Source: TH-plancto1 sp031431195 (lineage in GTDB: Bacteria > Planctomycetota > Planctomycetia > Planctomycetales > Planctomycetaceae). Taken from it: a DNA stretch of 36,186 nt. The stretch covers positions 1-36,186 of the forward strand of contig JANPCU010000149.1 in the NCBI GenBank assembly GCA_031431195.1, read 5' to 3'. A model generated the notes under the pieces. The model was not told where the DNA came from and ran no database searches. It worked only from the letters and a program-made list of their open reading frames with translations. Numbering within the stretch: the first letter of the stretch is position 1; every line of letters begins with the position of its first letter. A program made the translations under genes and the position numbers. Below, in pieces: positions 8,477 through 17,143 of the stretch.

Positions 8477-9613
8477 TTACTGGGCGAGGGACTTCGAGCC
8501 TTTCGGCGAACCAGCGATCGGGACACCGTCGGGGAGTGGCCGGGCAGCGACGCGCCAGCCTCGGGTCTGGGCGTGGTCTTGCAGCGCGCGATGGGCGTCG
8601 AAGCTGTCGGGGTAGACCCAGAAGGTCAGCGTGGCGTTGGCACCGGCGGTTTCGACCGCCTGCAAGAAGTGCGATCCGGGCTGAAGAGCCTGCTCTGGGG
8701 TCTCTTCGGCGATGCCAGCGGCGGGACGAATCTGCCAGCCAGTGACCTCCATCTTGATCAGGCGGCTGCCCATGTTCAGTTCTTCAGCGGGGGTGGCCTT
8801 CGCCCGTTCAAGGGTGAACTCCATCTTGTAGCCATCGACCGGGCCGACACTGCTCTCGTAGTACTCCCGCGAGAGCAGAAAGTCTCGCTGCCGCTGGATC
8901 TGGGCTTGCAGCCGCTCGACGAGAACCTCGACGGGGACGACGCTGACTTTGTTGTTGAGGAGGCGAAAGTGGACCTCGGTCCCACTGACGAAGCGACTGA
9001 TCGGGGTGGTCGAGTGCTTGAGAATCTTCACCTTGGGAGCGGTCGCGCGGGCCTCGCGGAGTTCCGTCTCCAAGGTCGCCAATTGCGAGTTGAGCGAGGC
9101 GAGACTTTGTTTTTCCAGCAGGGCCAGTTCGGTCGCAGATTTTTGATCGACGTTGACGGTCGCCACCAGAGCGCGAGCCTTTGTGACCTCTTTTTCGGCT
9201 TGGGCTGTACGTTGGGCGAGAGCCTCGGACTCGGCCTCGCTCTCGGCGAGCTGCGAGGTCATCACGTCGAGGTCGGCCTGCATCGAACTGGAGGCGTCCA
9301 CGAGTTCCTTTGGCGGATCGAGTGGAGCCAACTGAGCGGGCTTAGGTGGCGAGGGCAGGTCGGGGATCTCAGGCGGCGGAGCTTCGACAGCCCAGACCAT
9401 CGTCTCCGGCTCCCCGAGTTCAATCGGATCATCGAGCACGGTCGGCGGCGAAGGCTCCACTGTCCCCGCTGCCTCGGGCAACACAATCGGTGCCCGATTG
9501 ACGCGCATGCCCGCAATCACGATCAGGATCACCAGGATGCCGACCATGTTGCACAGGACATCCAGAAAGGAGTCCGAGCCGAAGCCGACTTCGTGTTGTT
9601 TCTTGCGGGACAT
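8477..9613 (-). CDS. ExbD/TolR-like single-TM protein with the TM aspartate
   Basis: A 378-residue membrane protein. The N-terminus (MSRKKQHEVGFGSDSFLDVL) leads into one TM helix at about residues 16-36; Asp18 at its cytoplasmic edge is placed like the proton-binding Asp of ExbD/TolR/MotB proteins. After a Pro-rich stretch comes a coiled coil (~100-170: Ala/Glu/Gln-rich, ESEAESEALAQRTAQAEKEV), then a globular C-terminal domain expected in the periplasm. The frame is open to 9736, but those 41 residues come from repeat DNA, so ATG 9613 is chosen. It is the last gene of the minus-strand cluster with the ExbB-like gene (12638-14164) and a second ExbD-like gene (10086-12473). The target is unknown. 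Confidence 0.7.
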   Translation of the reverse strand: MSRKKQHEVGFGSDSFLDVLCNMVGILVILIVIAGMRVNRAPIVLPEAAGTVEPSPPTVLDDPIELGEPETMVWAVEAPPPEIPDLPSPPKPAQLAPLDPPKELVDASSSMQADLDVMTSQLAESEAESEALAQRTAQAEKEVTKARALVATVNVDQKSATELALLEKQSLASLNSQLATLETELREARATAPKVKILKHSTTPISRFVSGTEVHFRLLNNKVSVVPVEVLVERLQAQIQRQRDFLLSREYYESSVGPVDGYKMEFTLERAKATPAEELNMGSRLIKMEVTGWQIRPAAGIAEETPEQALQPGSHFLQAVETAGANATLTFWVYPDSFDAHRALQDHAQTRGWRVAARPLPDGVPIAGSPKGSKSLAQ

Positions 9614-10085
9614 GGGGGTTCGTTGAGGGTTGAGGGTTGAGGGTTGAGGGTTAGCCGCAGTTGAACACGGATGAACACAGATCCGGAAGATGTTGCTGTG
9701 CGATGTTGCTTGTGTGGCACATCTACCGAGCCACATCCAGAGCGAAACTCTGGCGACTTCCTCATCGGTGTTTATCTGTGTTCATCTGCGGCTCACGTCT
9801 TCTTCTGGGTTGTGACTCGATTGCCAGGTGGATGAGTGTCTCGACTCGCCTTCGGCTGAAGTCCAGAGGGTCAGCCGCAGATGAACACGGATAAACACAG
9901 ATAAAGAGGATGTTCCTGTGCAATGGTGCTTGCATGGTTCGTCCGCAGAGCCACAACTAGCACCGCCCACTTTCCGCTTCCCATCTGTGTTCATCTGCGG
10001 CTCACCCCTTCTTGATCGCTGAGGGTTGAGAGACTCAGAGGCAGAACGAGAAGCCTCATTCGTCCAACCCTCAACGATCCCACCC
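9614..10085. repeat. Tandem GAGGGTT units plus two copies of a ~135-bp stem-loop element
   Basis: From 9622 a TTGAGGG heptad is repeated about four times. Two related hairpin units follow: 9653-9793 and 9873-10002. Each starts AGCCGCAG(A/T)TGAACACGGAT and ends with the inverted form ATCTGTGTTCATCTGCGGCT. Their loops are also alike (GATGTT(G/C)CTGTGC(G/A)ATG, then GAGCCACA), so the two are copies of one element. A further GAGGGTTGAG occurs at about 10021. No gene is seen in the region, which separates the two ExbD-like genes. Confidence 0.8.
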
Positions 10086-12473
10086 TCAGTCAAACACATA
10101 CTCCACCGTGTTCCGCAGCTCCCACTCTTCGCTGGCCGACTGGAGCCAGGCGTAGTATTGGTTGCCACCGGGGAGGACGCGGAACCGCAGGGCGGGCTGC
10201 CAATGGAACCCCGCTGGGGGACGGCCCCAACGCTTGGCAGCTGAGGCGAGTTCCTTCGAGAACGCGGTCTCCAAGGTGAGTGAGGACATGCCCTCTTCAA
10301 TCGGGATCTCATGGTGGCCGATCTGGATGTGAGTCGAATCGACCGTGACGACGACGTACCGTTCCGCCGTGATGCTATTCGGAGCGGGCGTCGGAAGAGG
10401 ACGCGGGAGATGCTTCTCCAGCATGGCATCGGTGGAGTTCGGTCGGCCCGCTGGCGAACCGGCCTGCCCCCCTGCCCCGCCGGTCTGTATGGGGATCGAG
10501 TCGGGAGCTGCGGCACTACTGGAACCTTCGCCGGAGAAGGTGCCCTTGCCGCCCGCGACGCCGTGGGGCTTCGACTCTCCGGACAGTGTGGGATCGTCGG
10601 TCGTCTCGACAGCTGAGGTGCGATCACCGCCGGGCTGTCCAGGCTGGCGAGTCTCTTGGGGCGGGAGGCCGTTGGTGGGGTCATGCGGCTTGAGCGGCTG
10701 ACGCGCGATCGCTCCATTCTCTGTCTGTCCGATTTGCGAGGAGAGCAGTTCGCTCACCTCTCCGCTGTTACCGAACTGCGAGGTCGCCTCGCCCGAACTG
10801 TCACCCGCTCCGCGTCCCGCCTCGGGCTGATCTCCGGGTTGGAAACTGCCCACAGGGACTCGGACAGTTGAAGGGGCATGCAGGTGACGGTCCAGCTCTG
10901 TGGGTGTCATGCTCAGCAGGCGATCGGGATCGACCTCGGTTCCGGGATGTTGCGACTTCCAACCGGGCGGCAGCTTGCGAACCGGTGTCTTATTACCGGA
11001 GTTGAGTGGTCCAGCGGCGTCGGGGGACGTGACATCCCCTGTGCCACTCGTGCCTGTCCCCGTTCGCGGAGGGGCCTGGAACGGGAACGGACGGCCCTGC
11101 CCCGGCGAGTTGCCCGCCAGTTCATCACGCGAAGGTGGCCGGCGAGCGGGCATGTTCCCCATCTCGTCCTTCAGGTCATCCAACTTCGGCCCCACGAAGC
11201 CTCCTCGACTAGGAGCGGTCGGTGGCTTGTAGCCTGGCCCCATCGTTCGGGGCCGTTCCTGCCGAGTAATCCGCTGACCGCCCACGAATGTCTTTTGCTC
11301 TGGGTTCCGCAGCTTCTGCACTTCGTCGAGAACGAACTCGCCTTTCGGGCCTTCGTATTGCAACCCTTCATCCACCAAGATCCGGCCATCGGGTGAGTTG
11401 GTCGTCAAGCGATTGCGGATACCCAGCACCTCGTCGATGGCTTCCTGACAGGCGACCTTAGCGTCGGGTGTCGAGACGGGCCAGACGAGTTCCTGCGACT
11501 GCGTCACCAACTCGTATCCCGAATCAACGGCCAGTCCCTCCAGCATCCGCCGCGTGACGTAGTACGACACTGTTCCGCCGGGTCGAATCACAAACAGCAA
11601 GTACGGCTCCGGTTGCATCGCTGCCAGAGAACTGGCGGCTTGTCGCTGGGCCTCCCAATATTTGAGGAGGGCTTCGGTGCCCGCGCGCGCCGGGTTGTAT
11701 TCGGGAGTGAATCCTGACAGATCGCGGGCCGAAAGCGAGATGTCCTCTGAGGCGAAGCGGACCGTGTTCGCTTCGCACTCGATGATGATCGGGCGGCGAC
11801 GAGTCGGCGACGAGCCCACGTACGGCACCAGCTGAAACTTGTCGGCCTGCGCGGACTTCTCCGTCTTCAGCTGTTCGAGTTCGGATTGCAGTTGGGCCAG
11901 TTGTTGAGCGATGGTTTGCTTGGTCGTCTTGACCGTAGTGACTTCTTGAGTGAGGTCGCCCTTCTCGTCTTGCAACTTGTTGATCGCCTCTTGCAGGCGG
12001 GCGAGTTCCGCAGCGAGTTCGGCCTCCTGCTGGGCGGTGGTAGTCACGAGGGCTTGAGCCTCGCGAAGTCGCTGTTGAAGGCGTTCCCAATTCTCGCGGA
12101 GGGCATCCGTCTTCGCCTCCCATTCTCGCCGCAGTTGCTCTTTCTCCAGCGTTCGATCCGGCTCCTTCGGTGGCGGCGGAGGGAGCAGCCTCTTTGAGGG
12201 AGACTTGATCGCAATGACGAACTCCGCAGCATTCGTCTGGAAGGCCGGGTGGTCCTCGGGCAGTGGCAATGGGGTCCGACTGCGAGCCACTTCGGCGTCG
12301 GCAGCGCTCTCGGCCTGAACGAGTGCCTGCTCCGCTTTCGCCCGTGCCACAGCGTCGTGATGCAGCTTTCGGGTCGTCACCAACAGCAATAGAATCAGCG
12401 CCCCCATCGCACTGATCAGTACGGCCAGAAAGGGAAAGAGAGAAACCGCTTGTCCAGTCTTTCGACGACTCAC
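10086..12473 (-). CDS. ExbD-like single-TM coiled-coil protein lacking the TM aspartate
   Basis: A 795-residue membrane protein. It begins MSRRKTGQAVSLFPFLAVL with one TM helix at about 12-33. This lines up with the shorter partner (SFLDVL versus PFLAVL), and the TM Asp is Ala17 here. A long Gln/Glu/Leu-rich coiled coil spans ~105-210. It is followed by a globular region (KFQLVPYVGSSPTRRRP onward), a Gly/Pro/Ser-rich disordered linker of roughly 200 residues (~410-650), and a small folded C-terminus (YVVVTVDSTHIQIGHHEIPI). It lies between the MotA/ExbB-like gene (164 bases upstream) and the Asp-containing ExbD-like gene, all on the minus strand. A structural subunit of an ion-driven envelope complex is the best inference; no enzymatic motif is seen. 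Confidence 0.7.
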   Translation of the reverse strand: MSRRKTGQAVSLFPFLAVLISAMGALILLLLVTTRKLHHDAVARAKAEQALVQAESAADAEVARSRTPLPLPEDHPAFQTNAAEFVIAIKSPSKRLLPPPPPKEPDRTLEKEQLRREWEAKTDALRENWERLQQRLREAQALVTTTAQQEAELAAELARLQEAINKLQDEKGDLTQEVTTVKTTKQTIAQQLAQLQSELEQLKTEKSAQADKFQLVPYVGSSPTRRRPIIIECEANTVRFASEDISLSARDLSGFTPEYNPARAGTEALLKYWEAQRQAASSLAAMQPEPYLLFVIRPGGTVSYYVTRRMLEGLAVDSGYELVTQSQELVWPVSTPDAKVACQEAIDEVLGIRNRLTTNSPDGRILVDEGLQYEGPKGEFVLDEVQKLRNPEQKTFVGGQRITRQERPRTMGPGYKPPTAPSRGGFVGPKLDDLKDEMGNMPARRPPSRDELAGNSPGQGRPFPFQAPPRTGTGTSGTGDVTSPDAAGPLNSGNKTPVRKLPPGWKSQHPGTEVDPDRLLSMTPTELDRHLHAPSTVRVPVGSFQPGDQPEAGRGAGDSSGEATSQFGNSGEVSELLSSQIGQTENGAIARQPLKPHDPTNGLPPQETRQPGQPGGDRTSAVETTDDPTLSGESKPHGVAGGKGTFSGEGSSSAAAPDSIPIQTGGAGGQAGSPAGRPNSTDAMLEKHLPRPLPTPAPNSITAERYVVVTVDSTHIQIGHHEIPIEEGMSSLTLETAFSKELASAAKRWGRPPAGFHWQPALRFRVLPGGNQYYAWLQSASEEWELRNTVEYVFD

Positions 12474-12505
12474 GTCACGGGGACTCGCATGGGAGGACTT
12501 TCTGG

Positions 12506-12630
12506 GTAGCGACCTTCGCCAGAAGGTGGGCGAATGGTTACAGCGTTCACCGGTTCCAACAGACTTCGGGAGTCTTCGCTCGACTTCGAAGTCGTGATCT
12601 GGCAGCCCACCTTCTGGCGAAGGTCGCTAC
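12506..12630. repeat. Perfect 26-bp inverted repeat between clustered genes
   Basis: The sequence at 12506-12531 (GTAGCGACCTTCGCCAGAAG onward) recurs exactly in inverted form at 12605-12630. The ~73-base interior contains further short palindromes built on ACTTCGAAGT. It separates the ExbB-like and ExbD-like genes and may act as a hairpin in their transcript. Confidence 0.8.
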
Positions 12631-12637
12631 AGCAGGA

Positions 12638-14164
12638 TCACGCAGCTCGGGAATGCACACGTGCCGTCAGCAGATGGATCGCGGCGTTCAAGCTGTGGAT
12701 TGACTCCTCGAACTTCTCAGTGCCACGCAGCGATTCGAGGTTCTCGTTGAGTCGCAGCTGCAAGCCGGTGAGGTTCTCCTCGTGGCCGACGATGCGGAGA
12801 AGGTGTTCGCTGTGTTGCGAGAGTGCGGCGGACTGCGTCTCGCTCGCGGTGGCGAGGTGCTGGAAGCTGCCCTGCCAGGTGTCGAGACGACTGGCGAACT
12901 CGTCGAGCGTGTTGCGGAGGTGCCACTGCTGTTGACGGGCCGCAGTGCCGATGTCCTCGCGGAGCATGGTGGTCCAGTGTTCCAGTTCCTGCTGCCGCGC
13001 GGCATCGTGGGTGCGGCGGTCTTCTTCGATCTTCTCAATCGTGGACGAGACATGCTGCGAGACGAGTTGGCAAGCGGTGAGGAACTCGTGCCGGACCGCT
13101 TCGAGTTGTTGGGCATGAGCCGCCAATGCGGTGTCGGTGCCATTGATTAACGACTCGCTGAGGAGTTGCTGATGAGCGTCGATCGTTTCCGACCAGCGTT
13201 CTCGCAGCGTGTCGAGCGACACCTGCCACTGACCCGACTGCTTCTCGATTAAGCTGCCGGTGCTTTCGATCAGCCGTCGTGCCGACTCTTGTTCGGCCAG
13301 CACGATGGTGTGATCGGGAGTCGCGGGTCCGTCGATCATGGCCCCGCAGAGGCTCAAGGCCGACTCTTCGGCCATCGACAGAATGGTGTCTTCGTGCCGC
13401 TTGACGAACAGCGAGCCGAAGACCAATGCGAGCGAGAACAATAGCGCGATGGCTGTCGTATCGAACGCGATCGCCAAGCCGCTGGTCACCTCGGGTAACG
13501 AGGTGTCGAGCTTGTCTGGCGTCACGTTCGCGATCGCCAGTGTGATCCCCAGCACCGTGCCCAGGAATCCCATGATCGGGATCGCCCAGATAATCGTCTG
13601 CAGCAGCGAGTGACTGTCATGCAGCGCATCCGCTGCCGTTTCCGAGAAGAACTTCAGCTGGTCTTTCAGGCCCGAGGCCGAGACCCGCTCCTTGAGGAAT
13701 CGTCCGATGCCACGCATCCGTTTGGCCCACACGGTGTCCTGCTGCGACTCGGTCAGCTTCCCCAACTCTCCGCGCAGCTGACCGTGTGCGGCCGTGCTTT
13801 CGATGGGGAGGGCCCGAATCGTCGTCGACCGCATGGCCGCATATTCTTGCCGGAGCGCGAACGCCTTTTGGACCAGAACCACCAGCCCGACAAAGAACAG
13901 CCAGACCTCCAGATACTCGACCCAGTGACTACAGCAGTAACGCTCAACGTCCGCCTTCCACATCGTCATGTGGGGAATGGCGGCAAAGAACCCCATCGTG
14001 ATGAAGGTGCCCCACAACCACGGCGAACGGACGAGTGCATGGCCCCAGTGGTTCGACTCATCGAATTCGATGGCGTCGTTGGCGAGTGGGGTATCGGGGG
14101 TCTGTGGCTGCATGAGGGCGATCCGTCTATCTCGGAGCGCAATGTCCGCGCACATGCGGGACAT
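12638..14164 (-). CDS. MotA/TolQ/ExbB-family proton channel protein with long tail
   Basis: A 508-residue inner-membrane protein. TM helices are seen at about 48-66, 85-103, 188-213 and 228-254. The family core is IIWAIPIMGFLGTVLGIT (191-208) and GLAIAFDTTAIALLFSLALV (229-248), where TM3/TM4 of ExbB/TolQ line the ion path. Residues ~285-508 form a long Gln/Glu/Ala-rich helical tail, longer than in classical ExbB and reminiscent of MotA-like proteins with cytoplasmic tails. Start candidates are ATG 14164 (preceded by GAGAAG) and 14113 (MQPQTPDT); the conserved part is unaffected. It heads a cluster with two single-TM partners, so a stator-like complex is likely. No TonB, Tol-Pal or flagellar gene is nearby. 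Confidence 0.85.
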   Translation of the reverse strand: MSRMCADIALRDRRIALMQPQTPDTPLANDAIEFDESNHWGHALVRSPWLWGTFITMGFFAAIPHMTMWKADVERYCCSHWVEYLEVWLFFVGLVVLVQKAFALRQEYAAMRSTTIRALPIESTAAHGQLRGELGKLTESQQDTVWAKRMRGIGRFLKERVSASGLKDQLKFFSETAADALHDSHSLLQTIIWAIPIMGFLGTVLGITLAIANVTPDKLDTSLPEVTSGLAIAFDTTAIALLFSLALVFGSLFVKRHEDTILSMAEESALSLCGAMIDGPATPDHTIVLAEQESARRLIESTGSLIEKQSGQWQVSLDTLRERWSETIDAHQQLLSESLINGTDTALAAHAQQLEAVRHEFLTACQLVSQHVSSTIEKIEEDRRTHDAARQQELEHWTTMLREDIGTAARQQQWHLRNTLDEFASRLDTWQGSFQHLATASETQSAALSQHSEHLLRIVGHEENLTGLQLRLNENLESLRGTEKFEESIHSLNAAIHLLTARVHSRAA

Positions 14165-14292
14165 CCGCTTCTCGTGTTAGAATCGGATAACTCACCGGGA
14201 TCGATCCAGTTCAACACCCGTTGAGCGATCAGATTCGGGCGTTGTCTGCCGATTCAAGATCGGGAGAGGCTGATACGGCCTGTGGAGAGAGC

Positions 14293-15189
14293 ATGCGTCC
14301 CGCAGAATCTGCCGATCTCGATGCCGATGGGTTCCCTCGCGATGCGGACGGGTCCGGGCAAGACGCCCGAAGGAGCTGGCTCGACCGCCCGTGGATGTGG
14401 CCGCTGTTCGGGCTGATTGGCATCGTGGTCTTCGAACTGACGACCAACCCTGGACTGGCCGTGGCGGTATTCTGTGTGAAGCTCGGGGTGGGGGATGTCC
14501 GGCTGGGACTGTGGCTGTCTCGCCATGATCCGAACCCTCAACGAGGGACGATCACCGGGTTGATGGCGGCCTCTTTGGTCGGACTGAAGATCACGCTCGC
14601 CAGCCTGATTATCTCGATCGTATTGGCGGTGTTGTCACAGACCATCGACCAGAATGCGGGACAGAACCAAGCCGTGATTGAACAGTGTGCCAAGTCGCTG
14701 GGCATCACCGCAGCTGTCGCCATGTGTGTCTCACTGTTGATTGCCCGTCTCGGTTTCTTTCAAGCGCGGCGCGCGGGTCAGAAGGTCTGGCTGGAATCGA
14801 GCATGCGGCGGGCTCCGACAGAAAACATCTGGCCGTTGGAGTGCGTGGGGAACACGCCACGGAACATGGTGATTGATGTCGCCCAGTTCTGCTTCCTGCT
14901 TCAGATCCCACTGATTATGTTTGCGGCGATTAGCGTTTCCATGCTCATCGAGCGGGTGATTCCCAACTTCATGCCCTGGGGCATTGGCATCGCGCTCATG
15001 CTAGAGATCCTGTCTTATGTCCACCTGCGATTCACGATTTGGCGAGTGGCGGCCAAGCACCCCGGCGAGTGCTGGCCAGAACTGATGGCGACTCATCAGT
15101 TCCGGGGCTTTAAGGGACACGGTTTCCGACGTTCGGTACTGCTGGAAGTGGATGAGGAGATTGATGAGGAAGATACCGAGGAGGGATAA
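14293..15189 (+). CDS. Hypothetical five-TM membrane protein
   Basis: A 298-residue protein of unknown function, divergent from the ExbB-like gene. An Asp-rich N-terminus precedes TM helices at about 35-63, 90-114, 135-153, 197-218 and 226-245. The C-terminus is highly acidic (LLEVDEEIDEEDTEEG). ATG 14293 is preceded by GGAGAG at 14284-14289; a longer frame from a TTG at 14221 is possible but less likely. The shared ~130-base upstream region with the ExbB-like gene probably holds both promoters. No known family is recognised, and a link to the stator-like cluster is only suggested by position. Confidence 0.7.
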   Translation: MRPAESADLDADGFPRDADGSGQDARRSWLDRPWMWPLFGLIGIVVFELTTNPGLAVAVFCVKLGVGDVRLGLWLSRHDPNPQRGTITGLMAASLVGLKITLASLIISIVLAVLSQTIDQNAGQNQAVIEQCAKSLGITAAVAMCVSLLIARLGFFQARRAGQKVWLESSMRRAPTENIWPLECVGNTPRNMVIDVAQFCFLLQIPLIMFAAISVSMLIERVIPNFMPWGIGIALMLEILSYVHLRFTIWRVAAKHPGECWPELMATHQFRGFKGHGFRRSVLLEVDEEIDEEDTEEG

Positions 15190-15499
15190 GGCCAGCGAAG
15201 AGATCAGAACGCCCTGCCACGCCGCTGGTTCGGGCGGGGCTTCTCTCTGCAAGAGCGGCACGGCGTCAGCCTGCCGAGGCGTTTACCAACCGAACGCGTC
15301 GGTTCGTGGGCTGGGGCCTCGACAGGCTCACGCCTGCCGCTCTCGTCGATGGTCAGAGTGCTTCGGAGAGGTGCGGCTGTTCAAACTCACAACGAACCCA
15401 GACATGCGAAAACATCGGCATCTCTTGGAGATTGTTGAAATGCCATGACCACGACGGGACATAGACCAGTAACCCCTCGTCCTCAGCGGAGGCTGACCC
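15190..15499. repeat. Intergenic inverted repeat of the GGCGTCAGCCTGCCG type
   Basis: The arm 15252-15280 (AGAGCGGCACGGCGTCAGCC onward) is matched, inverted and imperfect, by 15316-15343. The loop holds the palindrome CCGAACGCGTCGG. The remainder up to the sigma-factor start shows no gene. The region must also contain the sigma gene promoter, but no box is convincing. Confidence 0.65.
15487..15492 (+). promoter_or_regulatory. Ribosome binding site for the GTG start of the sigma gene
   Basis: CGGAGG lies 7 bases before the GTG at 15500. It supports that start over the ATG at 15518. Confidence 0.6.
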
Positions 15500-17143
15500 G
15501 TGACTGAATCACTCGACATGTCGCCCCCATTGCCCCTCTCGTCGGACTCCTCTGATCTGACAGATCGATTCCTCCTGGACGAGTTTCTCCGTCCGGGGTG
15601 CGATCACCCGCAACGGTCCGAGTGGGCGTTTCGGCGGCTCGTCGAGTGGCACAGCCCGATGGTCTTGGGAGTCTGCCGACGAGTCTTGCGAGACGATGCC
15701 GATGCTGAGGACGCCGCGCAGGCTGTGTTTTTGGTGTTGTGGAGGAAAGCGACCGGTTTAACGGCCGAGTCTCTCGGCGGGTGGCTGCATCGTACGGCAT
15801 TACTCGTCTGTCAGAACGCGATCCGTGCCCGTAAAAATCGCCGCATCCACGAACAGCGAGCCGCTGCCATGTCTCCCACGACTGTGACTGATGATGCTGA
15901 CTGGTCGGCTGTGCGCGAAGTGCTGGACGCGGAACTGGACCGCCTGCCCGAGAAATACCGGGTGCCGCTGATTCTGTTTCATCTGGAGGACCGCCCCCAC
16001 AGCGAGATTGCCCAGTTACTGGCGGTCAACCCGGCGACCGTGGCCACCTGGCTCAGTCGAGGCCGCGAGTTGCTCGCCTCGCGATTGCTGCGACGCGGGA
16101 TTACCGTGGGGGCAGTGGCGCTCGCGACCGGGCTATCGAGTGTCGCTTCAGCGGCTCCCGTCGCTCCGACCTTTGCGGCTTCAACCGTCACAGCTGCCAG
16201 CTTGTACGGCTCGGGGCATCTGGCGGTGGCGGGGGGGTTGTCTGCGTCGACATCGGCATTGGCCGGAGAGTGTTTGAAGGGGACACTGCTGACTCCGCTG
16301 AAGTGTGCGGTCTCTGGGGTAGTTGGTCTGTTCGTGGCCGGGGCAGTGACGCTGGGTGTTGCACTCGGGCCGGGGGAGGAGTCGCCGGTGGCGACGCAGT
16401 CCGTGCCGACCGAGGTGATCACCCCGGCGGAGAAACCTCCGGCAGAGGTAATCGCGGAGGCCCCGGCTCTGACCGACGAGGAGACCGACCCGCAGTTCGG
16501 TGGGATCACCGGGCAAGTCCTCTGTACGCAGCCATTCCCCCAGCGGGGGCGAGACTTGATTCCCAATGTCCCTGACGAAACTCTGCTGGTCGACCCGCAA
16601 ACGGGCGGGGTCGAGAACGTCTTCCTCTGCCTGAGAAAAGCTCCGACTCCGGTTCACCCCCAACTGATCCCCGTGCCAGCACAGTCCGTGGTCGTCGACA
16701 ACGTCGCGACGGTCTTCGTCCCGCATGCGTTCTTCGCACGAACGGGACAAGGGATTCACTTTATGAATGGGTCGGCGACTCCCATCAATGTCCATACGAA
16801 CCCGGTGGTGAACCCCTCGATGAACTTCATCCTCAAGCCGATGGACCGGGTGGGCTTGATCGTTCGCTTTGCCCAGCCGGAAACTCTCCCGGTGAAGATC
16901 AGTGATGACATCCACGCCAGCGCGACGAGTTACGGCTTGGTTCTGGATCACCCGTACGCCGCAATCACCGATGCCGCCGGCCAGTTCCGCATCTCTCATC
17001 TCCCCGTCGGGCCCCACAGCTTCCGAGTCTGGCACGAGCGGGTGGGGTACTTGGAACGAGACTATCAAGTGACCGTGACCGGCGGGCAACTCGTCACCCT
17101 GCCGCCGCTGAGCGTGCCGTCGGAGAAGTTGTTGAAGCGGTAG
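15500..17143 (+). CDS. ECF sigma factor fused to TM segment and envelope domain
   Basis: A 547-residue fusion. Sigma region 2 spans ~45-85 (LVEWHSPMVLGVCRRVLRDD and DAAQAVFLVLWRKA), and region 4 spans ~145-195 (LPEKYRVPLILFHLEDRPHS, IAQLLAVNPATVATWLSRGR). After an Ala/Ser/Thr-rich linker, a TM helix lies at ~266-290 (CAVSGVVGLFVAGAVTLGVA). The rest (~335-547) is predicted outside the cytoplasm. It resembles a cupredoxin-like/carboxypeptidase-regulatory unit: GIHFMNGSATPINVHTNP (419-435), VKISDDIHASATSYG and HPYAAITDAAGQFRIS (484-499). Family members I recall have Cys before Asp-Ile-His; here it is Asp, so copper binding is doubtful. No separate anti-sigma gene is adjacent, so the fused domain may itself control the sigma part. 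This last point is inference. Confidence 0.85.
   Translation: MTESLDMSPPLPLSSDSSDLTDRFLLDEFLRPGCDHPQRSEWAFRRLVEWHSPMVLGVCRRVLRDDADAEDAAQAVFLVLWRKATGLTAESLGGWLHRTALLVCQNAIRARKNRRIHEQRAAAMSPTTVTDDADWSAVREVLDAELDRLPEKYRVPLILFHLEDRPHSEIAQLLAVNPATVATWLSRGRELLASRLLRRGITVGAVALATGLSSVASAAPVAPTFAASTVTAASLYGSGHLAVAGGLSASTSALAGECLKGTLLTPLKCAVSGVVGLFVAGAVTLGVALGPGEESPVATQSVPTEVITPAEKPPAEVIAEAPALTDEETDPQFGGITGQVLCTQPFPQRGRDLIPNVPDETLLVDPQTGGVENVFLCLRKAPTPVHPQLIPVPAQSVVVDNVATVFVPHAFFARTGQGIHFMNGSATPINVHTNPVVNPSMNFILKPMDRVGLIVRFAQPETLPVKISDDIHASATSYGLVLDHPYAAITDAAGQFRISHLPVGPHSFRVWHERVGYLERDYQVTVTGGQLVTLPPLSVPSEKLLKR

Noticed and set aside
8450..9640. 396-codon plus-strand frame
   Set aside because: It is antisense to the ExbD-like gene with its clear TM and coiled coil; the frame is a product of high GC third positions and shows no domain.
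9622..10040. CRISPR-like spacing of repeated units
   Set aside because: Repeats are inverted arms of two hairpins plus a short tandem heptad; there are no regular 30-40 base spacers and no cas genes.
9782..10717. 311-codon minus-strand frame containing SVFIRVHLRL-like stretches
   Set aside because: It reads through the hairpin elements and out of frame through the 795-aa gene; such peptides are typical translations of this repeat.
8477..14164. Zorya-type defence system
   Set aside because: A MotA-like protein with a tail and single-TM partners is present, but no peptidoglycan-binding ZorB signature, helicase or nuclease partner is seen nearby.
16181..17089. 302-codon minus-strand frame
   Set aside because: Antisense to the envelope part of the sigma fusion; Arg/His/Gly-rich with no recognisable fold.
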